This document shows, piece by piece, positions 57,553 to 63,727 of a stretch of 63,727 nucleotides of DNA. The translations under genes were made by a program, and so were the position numbers. The notes beneath the pieces are model-generated. The model was not told the origin of the DNA, searched no databases, and worked only from the letters and a program-made list of their open reading frames with translations. Numbering within the stretch: the first letter of the stretch is position 1; the number at the start of each line of letters is the position of its first letter. This DNA comes from Gammaproteobacteria bacterium (lineage in GTDB: Bacteria > Pseudomonadota > Gammaproteobacteria > Steroidobacterales > UBA11654): the NCBI GenBank assembly GCA_002691465.1, contig NZHP01000011.1, positions 1 to 63,727 on the forward strand. The letters run 5' to 3'.

Positions 57553-57730
57553 TCAGAATTGTCTGCTTAGATAAAGCCTAATTTGTCTTGGCTCGAATAT
57601 GTGGTAATGGATATCCTCATAGCCAACCAGTGGCTCTCCTGCCAAGAAGCATTTCATCAACATGAGTAAGAACATTGTCAGTTGCAATCGTGAAAGTAAA
57701 TATGAGAAAAACAAGGAAGTGTCTTTTCAC
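57553..57730 (-). pseudogene. Possible frameshifted small exported-protein gene
   Basis: Between the membrane-protein operon and the metF-like gene. GTG at 57730, with AAGGA about eight bases upstream, opens 37 codons starting with a signal-peptide-like KRHFLVFLIFTFTIATD and ending at TGA 57617-57619. A second frame continues plausibly as GEPLVGYEDIHYHIFEPR and stops at 57553-57555. A single-base slip could join them. May be non-coding; the rest of this 293-bp gap shows nothing else. Confidence 0.25.
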
Positions 57731-57760
57731 TTAGGATTCCTTTTGGTTGTTTATTATTGA

Positions 57761-58618
57761 TTAATTAAGAGCAGAGATTCTTTCGGTGCGCCATTTTTCA
57801 GTTGTTTCAATCTGGTTGAAGCAATAAATATGGTAGCCGGCAAGCTTGGAATCGTTGATATCAATTTGCTCAGTAATATCCCTTACCAAATCATCAGGAT
57901 TATAAATACTAGATTTCATCAGTTCCGTTGCAACTTGCGATTTCTTTCTTAAGAATCGCAAGGAATCACCAACACCTATTCTAAGAGAGGTTTTCAGTAG
58001 ACGACCTCGTTCGATTACACCAGGCAGCCCTACCCAAACAGGAAGTTCTATACCTTTATTATGAATCTGATTCATCCAATCATTCAAAATCTCTGCATCG
58101 AAACACATTTGAGTGACAATAAAATCTGCAAGATCTTTCTTTTCTTCAAGCGCTTCCATTAGGATTTCATCGCTCACATCTGGGTGACCCTCGGGATGTG
58201 CAGCCATACCGATTTTATTTAAGTTATGCCCAAGCTTCTTTAAAGCTTTGAGAAGATCAAGGGCATTATTGAAATCACCCATTGGTTCCGGTCTATCGCC
58301 GCCAGGCACAAAAATGCTTTCAATGCCCAATTCATCAAGTTTTTTTATGATCGCTTCAAGGTGTTTTTCACCACTAACGCATTTCGATGCGATATGCGGT
58401 GTTACCTTAAAGCCTCTTTCGATGAGCTTTTCACTAAGCTCCAAGGTTTCATCCACTCCTTTTGTAGGAGAACAGGTGACCGCTAAATACATGTCCGAGG
58501 GGAGAGAGTCTAGTTTATCCTCAATGCCTGGTACCGGAATAATTTCCATATAAGATTTCTGAAGATCTTGTCTTATTCGTTTAGCAACTGTTTCTGATAT
58601 TTGGTTTAAATCATTCAT
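57761..58618 (-). CDS. Methylenetetrahydrofolate reductase (MetF-like)
   Basis: 285 residues (E. coli MetF 296). TIM-barrel flavoprotein features: AVTCSPTKGVDETLEL, VTPHIASKCVSG, IFVPGGDRPEP, GMAAHPEGHPD, DFIVTQMCFDAEIL and PVWVGLPGVIERGRLL. Last gene of the betaine-type operon, 52 bp after the corrinoid protein. In this setting it more likely oxidises methyl-THF to methylene-THF than supplies methionine synthesis; direction is inference. Confidence 0.88.
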   Translation of the reverse strand: MNDLNQISETVAKRIRQDLQKSYMEIIPVPGIEDKLDSLPSDMYLAVTCSPTKGVDETLELSEKLIERGFKVTPHIASKCVSGEKHLEAIIKKLDELGIESIFVPGGDRPEPMGDFNNALDLLKALKKLGHNLNKIGMAAHPEGHPDVSDEILMEALEEKKDLADFIVTQMCFDAEILNDWMNQIHNKGIELPVWVGLPGVIERGRLLKTSLRIGVGDSLRFLRKKSQVATELMKSSIYNPDDLVRDITEQIDINDSKLAGYHIYCFNQIETTEKWRTERISALN

Positions 58619-58670
58619 GTCTTGATAACTATTCGGCTAGATTTGCAATCAGTTTTTGATCAGTTAAAAA

Positions 58671-59381
58671 TTAAGCGGAGCTTTCCTGACGTTCTGTCAC
58701 CATTGCCATCGCAACAGCAGCAGCTTCGGCCGAATCTCTGCAGTATCGATCTGCACCAACAGCCTCTCCAAATTCTTCATTCAATGGAGCACCTCCAACC
58801 AATACAATATAGTCATCTCGTATTCCCTTGTTTACCATTTCATCTATGACGACTTTCATATATGGCATTGTTGTGGTGAGGAGGGCAGACATTCCCAATA
58901 TGTCCGGTTTATGTTTTTCCAGTGCCTCAAAATAATCTTCCACTGAATTATTGATGCCAATGTCGACGACCTCGAAACCCGCGCCTTCGCACATCATGCC
59001 AACAAGGTTCTTTCCAATATCATGAATGTCCCCTTTAACAGTCCCAATTACCATTGAGCCAACAGGCTTGGCACCTGTTTCAGCCAATAAAGGCTTAAGG
59101 ATCTCCATTCCACCTTTCATGGCATTAGCCGCCAATAAAACTTCTGGAACAAAAAGGATCCCGTCTCTAAAATCTATTCCAACAATGGTCATTCCGGCTA
59201 CAAGCGCCTCGTTGAGGACCTTTTCTGGAGACCAACCACGGGATAATAAGATATCTGTGCCTTCTTCTATTTCTTCCTTTAGGCCGTCATACAAGTCATC
59301 ATGCATTTGCTCGACGAGCTCATCATCCGATAAGTCGGCTAAGATAATATCTTCTTCATTTTCTATATATGAGTCACCCAT
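58671..59381 (-). CDS. Methyltransferase cognate corrinoid protein (MttC/MtbC-like)
   Basis: 236 residues. N-terminal helical cap (~25-110), then a B12-binding Rossmann domain. The cobalt ligand is His120 in GDIHDIGKNLV (DxHxxG). Further B12 contacts appear in ILGMSALLTTTM and VLVGGAPLN. Carries the methyl group from the MttB-family enzyme to a folate acceptor. Residues 1-25 form an acidic extension. ATG lies three bases after the MttB-like stop, so the pair is translationally linked. Confidence 0.94.
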   Translation of the reverse strand: MGDSYIENEEDIILADLSDDELVEQMHDDLYDGLKEEIEEGTDILLSRGWSPEKVLNEALVAGMTIVGIDFRDGILFVPEVLLAANAMKGGMEILKPLLAETGAKPVGSMVIGTVKGDIHDIGKNLVGMMCEGAGFEVVDIGINNSVEDYFEALEKHKPDILGMSALLTTTMPYMKVVIDEMVNKGIRDDYIVLVGGAPLNEEFGEAVGADRYCRDSAEAAAVAMAMVTERQESSA

Positions 59382-59384
59382 AAA

Positions 59385-60926
59385 TCAATAATCTCTGTCT
59401 TCAAATTCAGATTTTCTCTTAGCTATAAACTCAAGTAAAGCTTCATCTATTGCAGGATCCAATTCTGGCGCCTCGTATTCTTTCAGCAGTTGCTTCCATT
59501 TTGAATTGGCACGCATTGCAGCGTCCATGCTACCTTCTTCTTCCCATTGCTCAAAGCTATTATTATCGGCAATTTCAGAACGATAAAACGCTGATTCAAA
59601 ATTCGCTTGAGTATGGGCTGCACCAAGGAAGTGACCACCTGGTCCAATTTCTCTGAACGCATCCATTGCCATGGAATTTTCAGACAATTCAACTCCATCA
59701 AGAAGCACGGCGAGCATTCCCGCCTGATCTGCATCCATCATAAATTTTTCATAGCCCATGGCAAGACCGCCCTCTAGCCAGCCAGCTGTGTGTAACATAA
59801 AATTGACCCCAGCTAAGGCAGATGCTTGCAATGTATTCGCCGACTCATATGCAGCTTGTGCATCTGGTATTTTTGAAGCACACAATCCGCCACCACTTCT
59901 GAATGGCACGCCCAATCTTCTGGCCAGTGAACCTACAATTGTCATCACGTGGCTTGGTTCTGGCGTACCAAATGTTGGCGCTCCTGTTTGCATTGAGACC
60001 GCACTAGCAAAAGTACCAAAAATGACTGGAGCACCTGGTTTTACAAGCTGTATATAAGCCATTCCAGCAAGTGCTTCTGCCAGAATCTGTGTGACTGTGC
60101 CTGCTATTGTGACCGGAGACATCGCACCAGCCAAAATAAATGGAGAAATTATCGTTGCTTGATTATTTTCAGCATAAACCGCGGCAGCACCGAGCATTGT
60201 TTCATCAAACGTTAAAGGTGAATTGGCATTAATCAAGCTGGTTAAAACGGTGTTCTCCTCTACAAAGCTTTCCCCAAAAACCAGTTTTGCCATTGCGACG
60301 GTGTCTTCAGCCCTTTTGGGATGTGTAACAGATCCCATAAAAGCTTTATCACTGTATTTGATATGACTGTAGATCATGTCGAAGTGACGTTTATTGACAG
60401 GAACATCAACGGGCTCACATATGGTCCCACCGGAATGATGAAGATTTGGACTCATGTAGGCTAATTTTACAAAATTCTGAAAATCTTCAAGTGTCGCGTA
60501 TCTTCGACCTTTGTCTAAATCTCTTACAAATGGAGGCCCATAAGCTGGAACAAGTACGGTATTTCGACCACCTATGATTACATTATTTTTTGGATTTCTT
60601 GCATGTTGTGTATATTCACTTGGTGCATTTGCCTGGATCAGCTCCCGACATAAACCTTGTGGGAAGCGCACTTTTTCACCATCAATATCTGCTCCTGCAT
60701 TCTTGAATAATTCTACAGCTCTTGGAGAATCTCGAAACTCAATTCCAATCTCCTCAAGTATGATGTCTGCATTTTTTTCAATTGATGTAAGGCCTTCTTC
60801 ATCCAATATTTCAAAATATGGAATTTTGCGTTCAATATATGGTCGATAATTAACCGCACCTTGTTCTCTGGCCGCTAATTTCTTTCTTCTTCCGCCTGCT
60901 TTTCTTCTGCGTTTTCTTTCAGGCAT
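59385..60926 (-). CDS. MttB-family corrinoid methyltransferase, no amber codon
   Basis: 513 residues from ATG 60926 (MPERKRRRKAGGRRKK), supported by a GAGGAG eight bases upstream; a TTG start six codons earlier is possible. Strongly basic first ~25 residues, then an MttB-type TIM barrel (LEEIGIEFRD, GRRYATLEDFQNFVKL, AGAMSPVTIAGT, FRSGGGLCASKIPDAQAAYE, FREIGPGGHFLGAAHTQANFESAFYR). The reading frame has no internal TAG, so it is a pyrrolysine-free member like the glycine betaine enzyme MtgB, not trimethylamine MttB. It probably methylates the adjacent corrinoid protein from a quaternary amine. Confidence 0.92.
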   Translation of the reverse strand: MPERKRRRKAGGRRKKLAAREQGAVNYRPYIERKIPYFEILDEEGLTSIEKNADIILEEIGIEFRDSPRAVELFKNAGADIDGEKVRFPQGLCRELIQANAPSEYTQHARNPKNNVIIGGRNTVLVPAYGPPFVRDLDKGRRYATLEDFQNFVKLAYMSPNLHHSGGTICEPVDVPVNKRHFDMIYSHIKYSDKAFMGSVTHPKRAEDTVAMAKLVFGESFVEENTVLTSLINANSPLTFDETMLGAAAVYAENNQATIISPFILAGAMSPVTIAGTVTQILAEALAGMAYIQLVKPGAPVIFGTFASAVSMQTGAPTFGTPEPSHVMTIVGSLARRLGVPFRSGGGLCASKIPDAQAAYESANTLQASALAGVNFMLHTAGWLEGGLAMGYEKFMMDADQAGMLAVLLDGVELSENSMAMDAFREIGPGGHFLGAAHTQANFESAFYRSEIADNNSFEQWEEEGSMDAAMRANSKWKQLLKEYEAPELDPAIDEALLEFIAKRKSEFEDRDY

Positions 60927-60949
60927 ACATTCTCCTCGCTCCAATCAAT

Positions 60950-63544
60950 TTATGAACGAACCTTTTCATTTTTCGGATCGTATAGACAGCCCTTGCCAAC
61001 TATCTGAACGGTCATAGGATACATACCATCACCATTTTCATTAAAGTATTCCAGTGTAAGCTGCTTCCCAGGGTCAGCAATCTCATTAGGAAGATAACCC
61101 ATCACGACATGTTTCTTAATTGATGGACAGTAAGACATGCTGGTGCTGTAGGATCTTCGGCCTTTGCTATCGATTGGAACTTCACCTGAATCAGGATCAA
61201 TGATTGGTGAAATACCGACAGGGTAACGCGAACCACCACCGGAAACTTCCAAATCATCCAACGTCATGGTGCATAGAATTGCACTAGGCTCTTCTTCTCG
61301 ATGGACAAGGTGAGCTTTTTTCCCATGAAAATCCGCTTCTTTAACTTTGGGTCTTTGAACAGCGGATTCGCAAGCATTGTATTCGGTTAATAAGTCAGCG
61401 CCTTGAAGTCTGAAGCTCTTCTCAAGCCGTCGACTATTTGCATAAGTTTCTATACCTACTGGAATAACTCCAACCTCAAGGAGAGAATCATAAAGAGCTA
61501 GACCATCCTCACTGTCATTATTCAAATAGATTTCCCAACCACTCTCTCCGACATAAGAAATACGGGCTGCCCAAACATCAATTGCTTTCCCTCCAGATAA
61601 ATTGAGGGTGAGATGTTTTGCCGCTACAAAAGGAAAATTCTCGATACTGATCTCATTGGGATCAATAAAATGACCGAGTGCATCTTTCGCTTTAGGCCCC
61701 CATAATCCTAAAGTTGCCATATCATGTGTTCGAATCTTCATATCTGCATTAAAGCCCATGTCATCTCGGTAATTACGCATTGTGATCCAGTCACGGTTTC
61801 CATCAGCACCACCGGTAACGACTCGATAACTATCAGATCCCAAACGCGAGATGGTTAGGTCTGCATGTACACCGCCATCTTCATCTAAAAAATTGGTATA
61901 GATAATTTTATCTTCAGGAGTATCGCCACCAACTTTGGCAACCGAAAGATCTTCTAGCATCTGCTCTGCATCAGGACCCTCGACATCAACGATCGCAAAA
62001 TGGGATAGATTGATCATCCCAGCAGAATCACTCATTGCTAAATGTTCGGCATTGGCAATTTCATATGGCACATGCCTTCTGTCCCATTCGTTTTCTCTAA
62101 TCGGGACCTCTTGCATGTAATTATCCAGTTTTTCGCGATTGCTCTCATAGGCAAATGCTCGTTCCCATCCTCCAATCTCATTTTCAAAGTGGCCGCCCAG
62201 TTCTTTTTCTCTTGCATAAAAAGGACTAACGTATAATTCTCGACTGCTGATATAGGGTTCCTTTGGATGGACGGGTGGAGTGTATATGGTTTGTGCATTT
62301 TCAAAAGACCTTGATTTGACAAAAGCTTTTTCCTTTTGTGCAGGATAAAATCTGGCAATGTCAAAGGAGTGTATGTCCATCTGTGTCTTACCATTGGTCA
62401 TCCATTCAGCACAGAGTCTGGCACAACCGGGACCATCTTTCACCCAAACCGCTTCGCATAACCAAAAGCCTCTGATTTCTGGGCTTTCACCTATTAAAGA
62501 ACCACCATCAGGCGTTACAGATAGCAATCCATTAAAGGAACTTCTTTCATCCCAGCCCAGTTCAGCGAGTATCGGTGTTGTTTCAAAAGCTTTTTCTAGA
62601 GGCTCAGCAACTTCTTCGAGATCAAGGTATCTCATCGAATCAGACATCATAGTCTTTTCAGGATTACCAATGTCCTCGGCATCAACAAGCCTAGGTTCTT
62701 TATCTTCATAAAAACCCCATTCAAGCATGCCACCATGCAGTTTGCCTGTGTCTCGAACATAAGCAGAGTTTCCCTGGTCTCTCATCAGGGGATAAACAAG
62801 AAAATCTTCAGCACCTTGTGCTTCAGGCAGCGGACCAAAGAACAATAATGGATGTTCAACTGGCATTAATGGAACTGAAACACCAGCCATCTCTCCAACC
62901 AAAGGCCCCCAGATTCCAGATGCGATGACCACCTTGTCAGTTTTGATTGTTCCTTTTTCTGTTTTTACAGCAGTAATTCGTCCATCCTCAATCTCAAAAC
63001 CAGTTGCAGGTGTATCGGCATATGTTTGAAGCGCACCTTTTTCTTTTGCTTCCTCAACAGCAAACCGAACCACATCCTGAGAGCGAGGCGTTACAAGACC
63101 GGCATCCGGATCCCACATTGCTCCTCGTATTGAATCTTCGTCTAATAAAGGAAATTTTTCTTTGGCTTCAGCGGCAGAAATTAACCTTACATTGGTTCCA
63201 AAAGCCTTGCCTGATGCCACTTTTCGTTTCAGCTCTTCCCAGAGAACATCATCATCTTTTCGACAGATCTCTAAGCCTCCTTTTTTTAAGAAAAAGCCAT
63301 TGTCATCGTAAAAATTACGACTGAAAGCTGTCGACCAGTTGCCGAGTTTGTCGTGTGTAGTGTTGTAGACAAAATCTGAAGCGTGAGCTGTAGATCCCAT
63401 ATCAGAGGGAATGACACTCGATTTTTCCAATCCTACTATGTTTTTTTGACCAAGCTCTGTAAGCCAGTATGCGATCATCGATCCAACGATGCCGCCAATG
63501 CCAACTATGACGACTTCAGCCTCGCTTGGAAACTTAGAGGCCAT
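60950..63544 (-). CDS. Dimethylglycine/sarcosine dehydrogenase-like flavoprotein with GcvT domain
   Basis: 864 residues, two parts. Residues 1-~400 are a DAO-type FAD oxidoreductase: VVIVGIGGIVGSMIAYWL (dinucleotide fold) and GSTAHASDFV, where the His corresponds to the covalent flavin site. Residues ~430-864 are a GcvT aminomethyltransferase-like domain that binds THF (AISYVGESGWEIYL-type, SFRLQGADLLTEYNACESAV). Removes an N-methyl group from dimethylglycine or sarcosine and traps it as methylene-THF. Second in the operon after the transporter, 23 bp before the MttB-like gene. Confidence 0.9.
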   Translation of the reverse strand: MASKFPSEAEVVIVGIGGIVGSMIAYWLTELGQKNIVGLEKSSVIPSDMGSTAHASDFVYNTTHDKLGNWSTAFSRNFYDDNGFFLKKGGLEICRKDDDVLWEELKRKVASGKAFGTNVRLISAAEAKEKFPLLDEDSIRGAMWDPDAGLVTPRSQDVVRFAVEEAKEKGALQTYADTPATGFEIEDGRITAVKTEKGTIKTDKVVIASGIWGPLVGEMAGVSVPLMPVEHPLLFFGPLPEAQGAEDFLVYPLMRDQGNSAYVRDTGKLHGGMLEWGFYEDKEPRLVDAEDIGNPEKTMMSDSMRYLDLEEVAEPLEKAFETTPILAELGWDERSSFNGLLSVTPDGGSLIGESPEIRGFWLCEAVWVKDGPGCARLCAEWMTNGKTQMDIHSFDIARFYPAQKEKAFVKSRSFENAQTIYTPPVHPKEPYISSRELYVSPFYAREKELGGHFENEIGGWERAFAYESNREKLDNYMQEVPIRENEWDRRHVPYEIANAEHLAMSDSAGMINLSHFAIVDVEGPDAEQMLEDLSVAKVGGDTPEDKIIYTNFLDEDGGVHADLTISRLGSDSYRVVTGGADGNRDWITMRNYRDDMGFNADMKIRTHDMATLGLWGPKAKDALGHFIDPNEISIENFPFVAAKHLTLNLSGGKAIDVWAARISYVGESGWEIYLNNDSEDGLALYDSLLEVGVIPVGIETYANSRRLEKSFRLQGADLLTEYNACESAVQRPKVKEADFHGKKAHLVHREEEPSAILCTMTLDDLEVSGGGSRYPVGISPIIDPDSGEVPIDSKGRRSYSTSMSYCPSIKKHVVMGYLPNEIADPGKQLTLEYFNENGDGMYPMTVQIVGKGCLYDPKNEKVRS

Positions 63545-63603
63545 GGGTGTGAAATATATAGGATTTTTTGGTCATAATATGGATCATCAGACCACTAAAT
63601 TTT

Positions 63604-63639
63604 ATTGGAATCAATCTTTTTTAATTGGAATCAATCTTT
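63604..63639. repeat. Tandem 20-bp duplication at the transporter 3' end
   Basis: ATTGGAATCAATCTTT occurs at 63604-63619 and again at 63624-63639, exactly 20 bp apart. The second copy encodes the last residues and stop of the BCCT-like gene; the first lies in the intergenic gap. It looks like a recent small duplication. Confidence 0.85.
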
Positions 63640-63727
63640 AATTTTTTATATAAGTTTCTAGCAGCAATACAGGCAATCAATGCAAAGGGCAGACCAGTTG
63701 CAATAACCGATGTCTGAAGTGCTGATA
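63621..63727 (-). CDS. BCCT-family transporter, C-terminal end only
   Basis: Partial gene entering from the right edge. 34 codons are visible, opening SALQTSVIATGLPFALIACI and ending AARNLYKKLKIDSN. The (A)LQT..I.TGLPFA pattern in a last membrane helix is typical of betaine/choline/carnitine transporters. It lies 76 bp upstream of the flavoprotein start on the same strand, so it is probably the first or an early gene of the quaternary-amine operon. The match rests on a short segment. Confidence 0.7.
   Translation of the reverse strand, partial: SALQTSVIATGLPFALIACIAARNLYKKLKIDSN

Noticed and set aside
59385-60926. Trimethylamine methyltransferase MttB
   Set aside because: The true enzyme carries pyrrolysine at an in-frame TAG. 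This frame has none, and no pyl genes are visible, so only the wider MttB family is claimed.
1-63727. tRNA genes, insertion sequences, prophage, CRISPR arrays, riboswitches
   Set aside because: Read for cloverleaf arms, transposase motifs, regularly spaced repeats and long structured leaders; none convincing except the 6S RNA.

Overview
This window looks like chromosome from an AT-rich, streamlined gammaproteobacterium. The evidence is a set of gammaproteobacterial gene neighbourhoods: zapA - 6S RNA - fthC, ygfB - pepP, yhdP-like - nitrilase - tldD, and miaB - ybeZ - ybeY - corC - lnt - leuS - lptE. Spacing is very tight, with stop/start overlaps, convergent genes that touch or overlap, and many TTG/GTG starts. 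No tRNA, rRNA, insertion sequence, prophage or CRISPR array was seen. A surface-ocean lineage of the SAR86 kind would fit the base composition, compaction and gene content, but this placement is inference.

Layout. 1-11811 (+): the end of the S10 operon, the complete spc operon (including a short rpmJ) and the alpha operon, with trpS attached at the end. RplE carries a ~71-residue acidic C-terminal tail and RpoA a ~20-residue acidic N-terminal extension. 11803-23759: uvrA (-), then ssb, miaB, ybeZ, ybeY, corC, lnt, leuS, lptE and tdk (+). 23760-26408 (-): hisI, an isopenicillin-N-synthase-like oxygenase and a NupC-type nucleoside transporter. 26492-35778, mostly (+): cysS, sufE, yidD, holA, rsfS, rlmH, a very short YhdP-like protein, a nitrilase, tldD and pmbA, with purE (-) between the last two. 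35784-43182: purC, rpe, rplM-rpsI, a Tat-exported aldo/keto reductase, rpiA, fthC, 6S RNA, zapA with its coiled-coil partner, ygfB and pepP.

43200-57467 is more accessory: a PfkB sugar/nucleoside kinase, a TetR-controlled RND efflux operon with a clear palindromic operator, a DUF3108 protein, a CIA30-like protein, two tandem S9 serine peptidases, a saccharopine-dehydrogenase-like reductase, a haloalkane-dehalogenase-like hydrolase, and a small XRE regulator plus membrane-protein operon.

57761-63727 (-) is the most interesting part. It is one apparent operon read as BCCT transporter (3' end only) -> dimethylglycine-dehydrogenase-like flavoprotein -> MttB-family methyltransferase with no in-frame amber codon -> corrinoid protein -> methylenetetrahydrofolate reductase. 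Together these suggest uptake of a quaternary amine such as glycine betaine, B12-dependent removal of the first methyl, flavin/THF-dependent removal of the second, and feeding of both carbons into the folate pool. No second (corrinoid:THF) methyltransferase and no corrinoid-reactivating protein are visible in the window.
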